A DNA stretch of 64,000 nt, from positions 1-64,000 of the forward strand of contig CAZEJT010000004.1 of assembly GCA_964512655.1 (NCBI GenBank), read 5' to 3'. Under the pieces are notes generated by a model. It was not told the DNA's origin and searched no databases. It worked only from the letters and a program-made list of their open reading frames with translations. Numbering within the stretch: position 1 is the first letter of the stretch; each line of letters opens with the position of its first letter. A program made the translations under genes and the position numbers. The stretch comes from VBOC01 sp964512655. GTDB taxonomy: Bacteria; Bacteroidota; Ignavibacteria; UBA10030; SZUA-254. Below are positions 43,270-52,302 of the stretch, piece after piece.

Positions 43270-44454
43270 CTATGCGGCCGGGATGCTTTCGTGCTTGAGG
43301 GCGCGTTCAATCCGAACGAGCGCCTGTTCGATGTTGGGAATCGAATTTGCGTAGGAGAAGCGAAGGTACCCTTCGCCGAAACGGCCGAATGCGGTTCCCG
43401 AAAGGCACGCCACGCCGGCGTCATTGAGCAGCCGGTCTGCCAGCTCGCGCGATGTGAGGCCCGTTCCCGTGATATTTGGAAAGACGTAAAAAGCGCCGAG
43501 CGGCTTATGACACCTGATGCCGGGTATGGCGTTGAGCCCGTCGACGATGATGTCGCGGCGGCGGCGGAACTCTTCCACCATCCGGTCGACGTCGTTCTGG
43601 GGACCGGTTAACGCCTCGATGCCTGCGACCTGCGAGAACGAGCTCGTGCATGACGTGCTGTTTACCTGGAGCTGGGCGACAAGTTTTGCGAGCTCTTCGG
43701 GCATCACCCCGTACCCGAGACGCCATCCCGTCATCGCAAACGTCTTCGAAAACCCGTCGAGGATGATGGTCCGGTCCTGCATGCCGGGAAGGGATGCGAT
43801 GCTGAACGCCTTTGTTCCGTCGTACAGGATCCGGTCGTATATCTCATCAGAGAGAACAAGGAGGTTGTGTTCCTTCACAATCTCCGCGATCGCGCGGATG
43901 TCGGATTCCCACAATATTCCCCCGGTGGGGTTCTGCGGAGAATTCAGAATGACCATCCGTGTTCTGGGCGTTACCAGGCGCCGCAGGTCTTCGGCGTCGA
44001 AGCTGAAACCCTTCTCCTCGCGCAGTCGGAGTGGAACCGCCTTAGCGCCCACGAACTCGACTGCCGACTCGTAGATCGGGAAGCCGGGATTGGGGTAGAT
44101 GACCTCGTCGCCCTCGTCGATGCAGGCAAGGATTGCGAAGAACATGATCGGCTTTGCGCCCGGTGTGATGACAACGTGTTCGGGCCGGACGTGGATTCCG
44201 CGCGTCCTCGATACATGCTCCGCAACGGCCGATCGCGCCTGAGGAAGGCCGGCCGCCGGGCCGTAGTGGGTAAAGCCTTCATCGAGCGCCTTCTTCGCGG
44301 CGTCCTTGATATTGAGCGGCGTGTCGAAATCCGGCTCGCCGATCTCGAGATGGATGATGTGCTTCCCCCGGGCCTCGAGGGCCCGGGCCTTTGCGAGGAC
44401 TTCGAACGCCGTCTCGGTCCCGAGCCGGCTCATCCGCTGCGCGATGTGAATCAT
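43270..44454 (-). CDS. PLP-dependent class I/II aminotransferase (AspB-like)
   Basis: A 394-residue fold-type I aminotransferase. HLEIGEPDFDTP is the N-terminal substrate-binding segment, NSPQNPTGGIL carries the conserved Asn, LSDEIYDRILYDG has the PLP-pyridine Asp and Tyr, and the PLP lysine is Lys237 in GFSKTFAMTGWRLGYG. The C-terminal YLRFSYANS provides the carboxylate-binding Arg. It resembles the thermophile-type aspartate/aromatic aminotransferases that transfer amino groups to 2-oxoglutarate. Substrate range cannot be set by eye. It lies 3 bp after a small secreted-protein gene on the same strand. Confidence 0.9.
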   Translation of the reverse strand: MIHIAQRMSRLGTETAFEVLAKARALEARGKHIIHLEIGEPDFDTPLNIKDAAKKALDEGFTHYGPAAGLPQARSAVAEHVSRTRGIHVRPEHVVITPGAKPIMFFAILACIDEGDEVIYPNPGFPIYESAVEFVGAKAVPLRLREEKGFSFDAEDLRRLVTPRTRMVILNSPQNPTGGILWESDIRAIAEIVKEHNLLVLSDEIYDRILYDGTKAFSIASLPGMQDRTIILDGFSKTFAMTGWRLGYGVMPEELAKLVAQLQVNSTSCTSSFSQVAGIEALTGPQNDVDRMVEEFRRRRDIIVDGLNAIPGIRCHKPLGAFYVFPNITGTGLTSRELADRLLNDAGVACLSGTAFGRFGEGYLRFSYANSIPNIEQALVRIERALKHESIPAA

Positions 44455-44457
44455 CGG

Positions 44458-44850
44458 TTACTTTGCCTCTTCAACCTTTGTGTAGATGAGGACCTTCTGT
44501 CCGCCCTTCTCTGCGATCGTGCCCGTCAGCTTCACTTTTTGAGCAACATACGGTAGGAGTTCTTCGTTCGCCCCCATCATTCCCGCTTTGGGGACTACAA
44601 GGTACAACCTATCGGTCTTCTGGTCGAAGATGCCGACGGGAAGGCCGCCCTTGATGCAGTCGATGGCGCACTGTTTGTGGTCCTCTCCCATTCCGCCTTG
44701 CATTCCCGTGACGAAACATTTTACGTCGATGACCTCTCCGGTCAGCGTGACTTCTTTCGCGTCCTTTTTCTTATCCTTCTTCTCCTGCGGCACCGCGATG
44801 GCAGGAACGCCGAGCAGGAGAAGCAGAACAACGGCTGTGAATTTCTTCAT
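44458..44850 (-). CDS. small secreted protein with conserved-looking cysteines
   Basis: 130 residues from the ATG at 44850, chosen because CAGGAG lies about 10 bases upstream and a signal peptide follows (MKKFTAVVLLLLLGVPAIA). A Lys-rich stretch (EKKDKKKDAKE) leads into one beta-rich domain: TGEVIDVKCFVTGMQGG, HKQCAIDCIKGGLPVGIF, LYLVVPKAG and KVKLTGTIAEKGGQKVLIY. The three cysteines plus His in DVKC...HKQCAIDC could bind a metal or haem or form a disulfide. I do not recognise a named family. Probably periplasmic. It is followed by the aminotransferase after 3 bp and preceded by the HAD gene. Confidence 0.7.
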   Translation of the reverse strand: MKKFTAVVLLLLLGVPAIAVPQEKKDKKKDAKEVTLTGEVIDVKCFVTGMQGGMGEDHKQCAIDCIKGGLPVGIFDQKTDRLYLVVPKAGMMGANEELLPYVAQKVKLTGTIAEKGGQKVLIYTKVEEAK

Positions 44851-44912
44851 TGCGGAGTACTCCTGGGTTATTGATACCGGTGCGTAAAGTATACAAAATA
44901 TGCGCCACATCC

Positions 44913-45539
44913 TCAATCGCCTGCCTTCAATCCGTATCTCGCCAGCTCCGATCGTGTAGAATTGTATTCTTCGTGGTGAATTGACGGGATTCCAAGGGCG
45001 CGCGCGGCTTTTATAAAGGCAAGACGGTCGTCGATATAGAGGACATTCCTGGGGGGCGCCTGGGACACGTCGAGCGCCGCCTGGTACATCGCTTTGTCCG
45101 GCTTGTGGAGGTGAACGAAGCAGGAGGTGATGTAGAAGTCGAAGATCGTATTCAGTCTGAAGGCGCGAATCCTGTGGAGCATCAGCTCCCTCCCCTCATT
45201 GTTGAGCGCGGCGACTGTTAACCGATGCCGTTTCCTGAGGCGCCGGAAGAGCGCGATCATTCTGGGGTGGCCCTTCGACTGGGCGAACATGTACTTCATG
45301 AATCTTCCGCGCGAAAAAGGCCGCTGTGTGTAGAACACCACGCGGCCGAGATAATCCTCCAGCGTCATCAAGCCGAGCTCATAGGCATCGAACGTTTTCT
45401 CATGCCTTTTGCTCATCTCGTCGAGGTCGAGACCGAACTCCTTCGCGGCGCGCGCTCGCGCCTCGTGGTCCCATCCGTTCGTGAGAAGGACCCCGCCGAT
45501 ATCGAGAAAGAGCGTCGTTATGGGTCCGGACTTCTTCAT
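44913..45539 (-). CDS. HAD-like hydrolase
   Basis: A 208-residue HAD-superfamily protein of the IA type. Motif I is FLDIGGVLL, which keeps the nucleophile Asp13 but has Gly where the usual second Asp acts as acid/base, as in the epoxide-hydrolase N-terminal/YihX-like branch. Motif III lysine lies in HKPDKAMYQAAL, and motif IV is VLYIDDRLAFIKAA. The cap is helical. It is likely a phosphatase on a small phosphorylated compound, although the Gly replacement may limit activity. It is on the same strand as its neighbours with gaps of 39 and 62 bp. Confidence 0.8.
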   Translation of the reverse strand: MKKSGPITTLFLDIGGVLLTNGWDHEARARAAKEFGLDLDEMSKRHEKTFDAYELGLMTLEDYLGRVVFYTQRPFSRGRFMKYMFAQSKGHPRMIALFRRLRKRHRLTVAALNNEGRELMLHRIRAFRLNTIFDFYITSCFVHLHKPDKAMYQAALDVSQAPPRNVLYIDDRLAFIKAARALGIPSIHHEEYNSTRSELARYGLKAGD

Positions 45540-45578
45540 GGTTCACGATACGGAGCTGTCTCCGGAATTACATGCGGG

Positions 45579-48065
45579 TTACCGGGCGGCCGGAGGGATT
45601 TCTTGCTGAGCGGCGGCGCGCCTTCGCGCCGCAATCCGCGACACGGCAAGGTAGAGGCCTGCGTAGAGCACGATGGAGAAACCGGATACTGCGGCTCCCG
45701 TGGCAAGGTAGGGAGGCTCGAATCTCAATTCAACGGTATGATGCCCCGCCGTGAGCGGCACCCCCATGAATCCGATGTTCACTACTTCCAGGGTCGTCTC
45801 CCTCCCGTCTACCGTTGCCGACCATCCCTTGTCGTACGGGATGGAGAAGAAGAGCAATTTGTTCTTCTTGAGGTCGATTGTTCCCCTGATGGCGTTTTGG
45901 CCGTGCTCGATCATCGAGAGCGTGTCATCCCGCAGCGAGAGCAGGTCCTTCCTGAGATCCTGAAGAGTGTCCATGCCGGTGGAATCGTGCAGGTCGATGA
46001 CCGGAAAACCCGGAAATTTCTCCCTGGACGCGGCGTCGACGACGAACCCCCTGAGGAGAGATATGTCCTTCTGGGCAGGCGTTAACCGCGAGAAACCTGT
46101 CGACAGGAATAGCCGTTCGTAGGCAATCCCGAGGGGGAGATAGAATGGGTTTTTCATGATATGAACATCGCCGACGCTTTTCAACTCTACATAACTCCTC
46201 TTGCGAAGGTCCTGGTCGTCGCCTTTGGAGAGAACGTATTTGCAGCTTACCAGCGGACCGAGCACCGGACGTGTGATGATTCCCCCGGCCCACCGGGTTG
46301 AAAGCTCATTCTGCGCATCGATCAGGTCCATCTGTTGCAGAAACCTGATGAAGGATACCTGATTGAACGAGCTGTAGGAGGTGGTCCCGTAATAATTCTG
46401 AACCTTGCCGTCGTTGAGGCTGGTGTTTTTCGACATCCCGGAATAATAATCTTTGTCGACCCTGAAAAATGTCGTATCAATCGAGTTCAGGTACTCCACT
46501 GCCTCACGCGTGTAATCGTTATAACCGGTTCTTTGCCGCCACGAGTCCGACGATATGCTGTCTCTATTCTTAATCGAGATGCCTGAGAGGTATGAGAGTT
46601 CCACGCACACGCAGATAAGCATCCCCGCCTTCGCCGCGGTCTTATATGACTTCGAGTTCATCAGAAGCAGAAACACCGCGTAGAGAATCAGGAACAGCAT
46701 GACGACCGACCGGAGATCCCTGTCTATCAGTCCATTGCTGTCAAACGGGGGCAGGAAGAGAATTCCGGCAAGGACAAGGAATGACCCGGATAACACCTTG
46801 ACGCTTACCCGGGCTCCTTTATCAATCGCGCCCAGAGCTCTGATGCTGAAATACAGGAGCAAAATGGCGATGAAAAAAGAATATGTCCGGAAATAATCGC
46901 CGGTGAATCCCCAGAACAGGTACCTGAAGAAAGGGAATACCAGAGGAATTAGGAAGAGGGCGACGAGAATGGAATACTGGACCTTATGCCGCCTGTCCTG
47001 GAAACAAAAAAACTGAGGCGCCAGCACCAGGCACGCCAGCCCGCAGTAGGTGAGCGGCGATTCGAGATAGTTCGTCCACCCCCTGAAATCGCTTCCGGTT
47101 CCAAGGAGGTCGCTGGAGAACGAGCGCGCCAGCAGGGAGAGGTATTCGATTTGAGGGGCGAAATCGAACACCGGTTGCGACATCAGAAAATGGAAGTACG
47201 ACGACTCTCCGCCGACTCTCGGGCTCTGCACAAGCTGCAGGACATTGCTGAACAAAAAGACCGAGCTTACGACGGTCCCTAAGAGAAATAGCCCGGCCAT
47301 CTTGACTGCGAAGAGTGAAAAACCCTTCACGCTCCATTCTCGTTCGTCCAGAAACCGAATGGTGCCGTATCCGAAGAGGAAGAGTCCGTACAGGTAGAGG
47401 TAAAACGGCTGGTAGGAACCAAGCAGGACAAACGGGAGAGGAAGGAGGTACCAGACACCCTGTTTGAAGAATTTTTCGAACGAATACAACAGAAGGGCCG
47501 CGCACATCGCATCGAATGAGAAGTGGTACCAGTTGCCCCCCACGATGATGTAACCGGCGAAGGAGAACAGCAGCGCTCCGATGAGGGCGGCATAGTTCGT
47601 CACGCCCAGCACTCTGAGATACCTGTAGAAGAAGAGGCCGCCGAAAACGATCTTGAGGATCTCGACGTACGCAAGCCCGAATACCAGGTTCTTGCTCCCG
47701 AGCAGATAGAAAACGATCATGAACGGGTCCCCCGTCCCAAGGGGAAAGATATTCTGGCCCAGCCCCTGATTGAACGACCACTTTGGAATCCCCACCGTTT
47801 TCATGTAGTTGACCAGATGGACAAAATGGGGATAGAGCCCGTTGATGGAATCGCTTGCAATATCCTTGAAGAGATACACCCTCTTGAAGGTGACGAAATC
47901 CCAAAAAACATAGAGCACCACTGAAAGGAGGCAGACCAGGAACAGGGTGAGTTCCTGCCTGCGCGAGGGATTGCGTGCTATCAACGTGTTGATGAATTCC
48001 ATGACGCGCGAGCCCTGAGGGGCGCGATCGCGCTGCGCGGAACTTCGTTTCTTTGATTTCGTCAT
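45579..48065 (-). CDS. YfhO-family integral membrane protein
   Basis: An 828-residue protein with about 13 hydrophobic segments in the first 520 residues (for example ELTLFLVCLLSVVLYVFWDF) and a C-terminal soluble region ending in two further membrane helices. The YfhO pattern is visible: LYPHFVHLVNYM, FNQGLGQNIFPLGTGDPFM, FSFAGYIIVGGNWYHFSFDA and a late beta-rich domain with PYDKGWSATVDGRE and GHHTVELRFEPP. In Firmicutes YfhO-type proteins help glycosylate lipoteichoic acid. In FCB genomes they are thought to be GT-C-like surface glycosyltransferases. It lies 24 bp after a GT2 gene, which may supply its polyprenyl-linked sugar. Confidence 0.88.
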   Translation of the reverse strand: MTKSKKRSSAQRDRAPQGSRVMEFINTLIARNPSRRQELTLFLVCLLSVVLYVFWDFVTFKRVYLFKDIASDSINGLYPHFVHLVNYMKTVGIPKWSFNQGLGQNIFPLGTGDPFMIVFYLLGSKNLVFGLAYVEILKIVFGGLFFYRYLRVLGVTNYAALIGALLFSFAGYIIVGGNWYHFSFDAMCAALLLYSFEKFFKQGVWYLLPLPFVLLGSYQPFYLYLYGLFLFGYGTIRFLDEREWSVKGFSLFAVKMAGLFLLGTVVSSVFLFSNVLQLVQSPRVGGESSYFHFLMSQPVFDFAPQIEYLSLLARSFSSDLLGTGSDFRGWTNYLESPLTYCGLACLVLAPQFFCFQDRRHKVQYSILVALFLIPLVFPFFRYLFWGFTGDYFRTYSFFIAILLLYFSIRALGAIDKGARVSVKVLSGSFLVLAGILFLPPFDSNGLIDRDLRSVVMLFLILYAVFLLLMNSKSYKTAAKAGMLICVCVELSYLSGISIKNRDSISSDSWRQRTGYNDYTREAVEYLNSIDTTFFRVDKDYYSGMSKNTSLNDGKVQNYYGTTSYSSFNQVSFIRFLQQMDLIDAQNELSTRWAGGIITRPVLGPLVSCKYVLSKGDDQDLRKRSYVELKSVGDVHIMKNPFYLPLGIAYERLFLSTGFSRLTPAQKDISLLRGFVVDAASREKFPGFPVIDLHDSTGMDTLQDLRKDLLSLRDDTLSMIEHGQNAIRGTIDLKKNKLLFFSIPYDKGWSATVDGRETTLEVVNIGFMGVPLTAGHHTVELRFEPPYLATGAAVSGFSIVLYAGLYLAVSRIAARRRAAAQQEIPPAAR

Positions 48066-48089
48066 GAGGAAGTTCTTGCCTTTACCTTC

Positions 48090-48839
48090 TCATCTCTTGA
48101 ATACTCCGTACTTCAGGATGCATCGGAGGAAGTCCCGACCAGACGCCGTGAGGTTTTTCCATTTTGCGCCCGACATCTTCCCACTCGTACGGGGAGTGAA
48201 TGTGATAGACACAAAATCGACCCTGCAATTCTCCCGCCGAGCCCTGATAATCCGTTCGGCTTCGGCGAACGGGCTTCGCGAGACTAACTCAAAATTAAAT
48301 ATCTCCCGTTTGCCCAATTTGACGCTCCCGGCATCCTCTGTGTCGACGCCAAAGAAGATTCTCGGCAGGAGGTTGAAGACAGAGGATACGATATACCTCC
48401 AGACGCCGTATACTTCCCCCCGGTTCGCACGAACGCCGACGACCAGGTCGGACCGGGATGAGAGTACCGGGTCGAGCATTCTCCTGATATTGGCGGCGGG
48501 CCACTGCCCGTCGGAAGCGGTCATGTAGATATGGGTGCCTTTCGCATCCCGAAACAGGTCCCCGAACGATTCATAGATCCCCTTGTTGCGGGGATGCCTG
48601 ATCACCCGTATCTTATTGTCCCTCGCGGCGAGCGATTGAAGAACCTGCAGCGTTCGGTCCGTGCTGGCGTCATCGAGGCAGACGATTTCCCAGTCGTCGA
48701 TGAGATCCCGGACACTTGAGAGAACCTCCCGGTGTTCAAACACCACCCGCTCGATCGTGGCCTCTTCGTTGTAAGCGGGCATGACAACAGAGAGGACTAT
48801 CGACGGGCTTTCCCCTCCCTCACTCCTGGGCCTGCTCAC
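48090..48839 (-). CDS. GT2 family glycosyltransferase (DPM1/ArnC-like)
   Basis: A 249-residue GT-A glycosyltransferase: SVVMPAYNEEATIERVV, IVCLDDASTDRTLQVL, and TASDGQWP at the place of the catalytic D-x-D region. It resembles dolichyl/undecaprenyl-phosphate hexose transferases that make the lipid-linked sugar donor for GT-C enzymes, but lacks the two C-terminal membrane helices of ArnC. The start is GTG at 48839; no good ribosome site is seen, but the next Met would cut the first beta strand. The YfhO gene follows after 24 bp, a natural donor-acceptor pair. Confidence 0.85.
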   Translation of the reverse strand: MSRPRSEGGESPSIVLSVVMPAYNEEATIERVVFEHREVLSSVRDLIDDWEIVCLDDASTDRTLQVLQSLAARDNKIRVIRHPRNKGIYESFGDLFRDAKGTHIYMTASDGQWPAANIRRMLDPVLSSRSDLVVGVRANRGEVYGVWRYIVSSVFNLLPRIFFGVDTEDAGSVKLGKREIFNFELVSRSPFAEAERIIRARRENCRVDFVSITFTPRTSGKMSGAKWKNLTASGRDFLRCILKYGVFKR

Positions 48840-48857
48840 CTGGGGATGGGCGGAGGT

Positions 48858-49343
48858 TCACTTGAGCCGTCTGAGGACCCGGGCGGGATTTCCGGCGACG
48901 ACGGTATAGGGAGGAACGTCCCTGGTGACAACCGCACCTGCTCCGATGACGGAGCCTTCACCAAGCGTGACGCCGCAGAGGATGACAGCCCCGCTTCCGA
49001 TGGATACCCGGTCGCGCACCTTTGTCTCCACCACTTTCCAGTCGTCTGCGGTTTGAACGGAGCCGTCTGCGTTGACCGCCGACGGGTAGCGGTCGTTGAT
49101 AAACACGACATGGTGGCCGATGAAACAGCCGTCCCCAACGGCAACCCCTTCACAGATGAAAGAGTGGCTGGAGATCTTGCAGTCCCTGCCGATGACCGCG
49201 TTACGCTGGATCTCGACGAAGGCGCCTATGCGCGTGTCGTCGCCGATCGTACAGCCGTACAAATTGACAAAGCCGTAGATCCTCACTCCCTTGCCGAGTT
49301 TCACATCATCCGCAACACGGGAGAACTCAGGCGCCGGGTTCAT
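48858..49343 (-). CDS. hexapeptide-repeat acyltransferase (WbpD/WlbB-like)
   Basis: A 161-residue left-handed beta-helix protein started at the ATG at 49343, which overlaps the stop of the oxidoreductase gene (ATGA). The reading is open 171 codons further, but that part overlaps the oxidoreductase gene and is spurious. Repeats such as IGDDTRIGAFVEIQ and VSIGSGAVILCGVTLGEGSVIGAGAVVT are followed by the acetyltransferase end VVAGNPARVLRRL, and HHVVFINDRYP carries the likely active His. With a Gfo/Idh oxidoreductase directly upstream it resembles the N-acetyltransferase step of UDP-2,3-diacetamido-sugar synthesis (WbpB-E). A WbpE-type aminotransferase is not adjacent. Confidence 0.85.
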   Translation of the reverse strand: MNPAPEFSRVADDVKLGKGVRIYGFVNLYGCTIGDDTRIGAFVEIQRNAVIGRDCKISSHSFICEGVAVGDGCFIGHHVVFINDRYPSAVNADGSVQTADDWKVVETKVRDRVSIGSGAVILCGVTLGEGSVIGAGAVVTRDVPPYTVVAGNPARVLRRLK

Positions 49344-50362
49344 AGGACAACCCTGCCTCCCTGTGCCTTGATGCTTCGCTGGGCGGCTTCGAGTATCTTC
49401 ACGACGCGCAGCCCGGATTCTCCGTCGGTGACGGGCCGCGAACCCTCCTGAATGCATGAGGCGAAGTGCGCCGTCATCCGGGCCAACGGCTCCTCGGTGC
49501 TCAATTTGGGAGACCATACATCGCCCGAACGATAGCTGATGAGCACCTGGCGCCTCTGCTCGGTGCCGGTTGCGACCGCGATGCCCCGGTTGAATACCTT
49601 GATTTTCTCGCTGTTTTCGAGGTCGTTGTATATGAGGCTTTGCTCGCTCCCTCCGATGATCATGTGCCGCACCTTCACCGGGGAAAGCCAGTTGACGTGG
49701 AAGTTTGCGAGGAGCCCCTCCCCAAAATCCATGTTGAGATACGCCACGTCCTCGACGTCGTGGTCGGCGTGCACGCTGCCCACGGTCGCGAGGCTCCGCG
49801 GCAGGCGTCCGAGCAGATAATCGACGATGGAAAGATCGTGGGGCGCCAGATCCCACACCACGTTGATATCGTGCTGAAAGAGTCCGAGATTAATCCTCAC
49901 GCTGTCGATGTAATAGAGGCTTCCGAGTTTGCCCGACTCGATAATCTCCTTCATCTTCACCACCGGCGGACTGTAGACGAACACGTGGTCCACCATCAGG
50001 ACAAGCCCCTTCTTGCGCGCCAGTTCGATGAGTTCCTGGGCGTGGTCCACTCTGTTGGTCATGGGCTTTTCTACAAGCACATGCTTGCCGGCCTGCAGCG
50101 CCTGCATGGCCAGGTCGTAGTGAGTGTGCACCGGCGTGGCGATGGCCACCGCGTCTACGCCTGAGTGGCTGAGGACGTCCCTGAAATTGGTTGTGACCTC
50201 CACGCCGGGGGATCTGGTCTTGGCGCGGGCAAGACGCTGCGGGTCCTGATCACAGCAGACGGCAACCCGGATGCCATCGGCCTCCTGAAAGTTCCGGAGA
50301 AGATTTGGCCCCCAGTACCCGTAGCCTATCACAGCGACGGAGATTTCCTTACTCATCCACAT
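49340..50362 (-). CDS. Gfo/Idh/MocA-family NAD(P)-dependent oxidoreductase
   Basis: A 340-residue oxidoreductase. Rossmann start VAVIGYGYWGPNLLRNF, then IATPVHTHYDLAMQALQAGKHV, the family signature VEKPM with the catalytic Lys, and WDLAPHDLSIVDYL with the active-site Asp and His. It resembles WbpB/WlbA, which oxidise the 3-OH of UDP-N-acetylglucosaminuronate. The overlapping hexapeptide acyltransferase downstream supports a nucleotide-sugar role. Other Gfo/Idh substrates remain possible. The start is the ATG at 50362 or the third codon, also ATG, at 50356. Confidence 0.88.
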   Translation of the reverse strand: MWMSKEISVAVIGYGYWGPNLLRNFQEADGIRVAVCCDQDPQRLARAKTRSPGVEVTTNFRDVLSHSGVDAVAIATPVHTHYDLAMQALQAGKHVLVEKPMTNRVDHAQELIELARKKGLVLMVDHVFVYSPPVVKMKEIIESGKLGSLYYIDSVRINLGLFQHDINVVWDLAPHDLSIVDYLLGRLPRSLATVGSVHADHDVEDVAYLNMDFGEGLLANFHVNWLSPVKVRHMIIGGSEQSLIYNDLENSEKIKVFNRGIAVATGTEQRRQVLISYRSGDVWSPKLSTEEPLARMTAHFASCIQEGSRPVTDGESGLRVVKILEAAQRSIKAQGGRVVL

Positions 50363-50394
50363 CTACCATGTAATCTTGATAGTTAGCGGGGAAT

Positions 50395-50523
50395 CTATAA
50401 GTTTTCGGCGCGAAAAGCAAGGTAGGCGCCGTCCGGGATCGGCATACAGATGCGACTCCGGAGCCTGAAGTACTCCCCGAGAGACAAATCGGTGCGGATG
50501 TTCCTGAGGTAGGAAGGGTACAC
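50395..50523 (-). CDS. possible small ORF, unknown
   Basis: A 42-codon frame from GTG at 50523 (preceded by a purine-rich GGGGGGA) to TAG at 50395, between osmC and the oxidoreductase. The translated end (CMPIPDGAYLAFRAENL) looks more like protein than random sequence, with aromatic and small residues in balance, but no family is recognised. It could also be the end of a decayed gene. Low confidence. Confidence 0.25.
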   Translation of the reverse strand: MYPSYLRNIRTDLSLGEYFRLRSRICMPIPDGAYLAFRAENL

Positions 50524-50551
50524 TCCCCCCGCGGTACGGAGGGGGAGGCGG

Positions 50552-50980
50552 CTATCTGACCAGCTTTGCGTTCAAGGTAATATTCACACCCTCCAGCGTC
50601 CGAGAAATGGGACAATTCTTCTTCGCATCGGCAGCCAACTCCTGAAATTTCTTTTCATCGATCCCCGGAACGATCCCCTCGGTGTTAAGATCGATTGTCG
50701 TGATCTTGAAACCCTCTCCAACCTTCTCGAGTTTCGCCTTTGCGTTTGTGCTGACTCTGGTCGGGGTGAAGCCGGCCTTCGCAAGCCCGCTCGAAAATGC
50801 CATCGAGAAACAGCCCGCATGCGCGGCCGCGATTAGTTCTTCCGGGTTCGTTCCCTTTCCGTCTTCGAACCGGGACGCGAAGGTAAATGCACCTTCGTAC
50901 CCCCCGCTTGGCAGTTTCATCTTTCCTTTACCTGACTTGAGGTCGCCCTCCCACACTGCGTCCGCTGATCGTACCGGCAT
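50552..50980 (-). CDS. OsmC/Ohr-family peroxiredoxin
   Basis: A 142-residue OsmC-like protein. The two redox cysteines are Cys57 in AAAHAGCFSM and Cys123 in KKNCPISRT, and the family Glu lies in NPEELIAAAH. Length and the leading VWEGDLKSGKG are typical of the OsmC branch (rather than Ohr). It reduces organic hydroperoxides in the cytoplasm using dithiol reductants. AAGGAGA lies 7-8 bases upstream of the ATG. It appears to be a single gene, divided from the MFS gene by 47 bp. Confidence 0.92.
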   Translation of the reverse strand: MPVRSADAVWEGDLKSGKGKMKLPSGGYEGAFTFASRFEDGKGTNPEELIAAAHAGCFSMAFSSGLAKAGFTPTRVSTNAKAKLEKVGEGFKITTIDLNTEGIVPGIDEKKFQELAADAKKNCPISRTLEGVNITLNAKLVR

Positions 50981-51027
50981 GGTCGTTTCTCCTTAGTAGT
51001 GGATGATTGATTTGGTTAACACGCGTA

Positions 51028-52302
51028 TCAGATGGTCGGTTCCGCCGGGGCATGCTTCCCCGGAAATTCATGGTAGACGGCCGCGACGGCAATTCCGGAG
51101 ATGAGGGTAAGAACCGCAACCCCGCCGATCGCCGTTCTCACGCTGATGAGGTCGGCCGCTACGCCTATCGTGACGGCGCCGACGGCGTATCCGAGATCGC
51201 GCCACAAACGATAGACCCCTACTCCAGTTGCGCGCCATGCGGGGGAAGCCCAATCCCCCACCGCGGCGAGGAGCGTGGGGTACACAAACGCGGTGCCGAG
51301 CCCGAGGACCGCCGAGGCTACGAGAATGGGTACATATGCGCTCGCGCTCATGATCATCCAGATTCCCGCTCCCTGGAGCCACATGCCAAAGGCGATCATC
51401 CACTTTCTTCCGACCGAGTCGCTCAGGATGCCTGTAAAAATCTGGGCTATTCCCCACACCCCCGGATACACCGCGGCGAGGATCCCAATCTCAGAGATCG
51501 AAAAACCGAGCGATGCGAAATAGAGGGGGAACAATCCCCACGCCGCTGCGTCGTTCAGGTTGTTGACAAGCCCCGCCTGGCTGCACGAGAAGAGGTTCTT
51601 GTCCCCCCACGACGTCCTGAGGAACACCTCCCTGAATCCCAGTGTATGCGGCGCAGAGGCGCCGTTGTTCTCCCCGTCCTGATTTCGCTGCGCGTGCTCC
51701 ACGTCCGCGAAACCCTTCGTTTCCTTCACAAAGATTGCCGACAGGATACACCCGGCGATCGAGACGCCCGCTCCGAGGAGGAAGGGGTACGGCCGCAGGC
51801 CGTACTTCTGCGCAATAACCGCCGAGCAATAGGCGGCGACGGCCACCGAAAGGTATCCGGCGAACTCGTTGAGGCCCATGGCGAGGCCCCTGCGCGCCGG
51901 ACCGGCAAGATCGATCTTCATGATCACGGTCGTCGACCAGCACAAACCCTGATTCACGCCCAGCAGGATGTTTGCCGCCAGGATCCACGACCAGGATTGC
52001 GCTCCCATCAGGAGAAAAGGGACAGGAAGTCCCACGATCCAGCCGGCGACGAGCACTTTTTTCCTCCCGATACGATCGGAGAGGGCTCCTGCGAGAAGAT
52101 TGTTCAGCGCCTTGACGAGGCCGAACGTCAGGAGAAAGGAAAGGATCGCCGCCCGTGAGGCGATGCCGAATTCCTGTTCGCCGATGAGAGAAAGGATCGA
52201 GCGCTCCATTCCCACCATGGCTCCCACGAAGGCGTTGATGAGAACGAGAAGCGAGAACTGGGGAAGGTTTTGGCGGATGCCGGGCCGGTGTTCCTGACTC
52301 AA
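51028..52302 (-). CDS. MFS transporter
   Basis: A 424-residue major facilitator protein with 12 hydrophobic segments. Motif A is GALSDRIGRKKVL after helix 2, and its repeat GILSDSVGRKWMI lies in the second half. ILLGVNQGLCWSTTVIMKIDL fits helix 4. Substrate unknown; the general look is of a drug or small-molecule exporter. The start is TTG at 52302, overlapping the stop of the phosphohexomutase gene (TTGA), which suggests coupling; a later ATG (M29) would cut the first helix. The long central loop (QRNQDGENNGAS) is cytoplasmic. Confidence 0.85.
   Translation of the reverse strand: MSQEHRPGIRQNLPQFSLLVLINAFVGAMVGMERSILSLIGEQEFGIASRAAILSFLLTFGLVKALNNLLAGALSDRIGRKKVLVAGWIVGLPVPFLLMGAQSWSWILAANILLGVNQGLCWSTTVIMKIDLAGPARRGLAMGLNEFAGYLSVAVAAYCSAVIAQKYGLRPYPFLLGAGVSIAGCILSAIFVKETKGFADVEHAQRNQDGENNGASAPHTLGFREVFLRTSWGDKNLFSCSQAGLVNNLNDAAAWGLFPLYFASLGFSISEIGILAAVYPGVWGIAQIFTGILSDSVGRKWMIAFGMWLQGAGIWMIMSASAYVPILVASAVLGLGTAFVYPTLLAAVGDWASPAWRATGVGVYRLWRDLGYAVGAVTIGVAADLISVRTAIGGVAVLTLISGIAVAAVYHEFPGKHAPAEPTI

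Noticed and set aside
49344..49856. 171-codon N-terminal extension of the hexapeptide acyltransferase
   Set aside because: Antisense-free but out-of-frame reading of the oxidoreductase gene; the beta-helix family starts at 49343.
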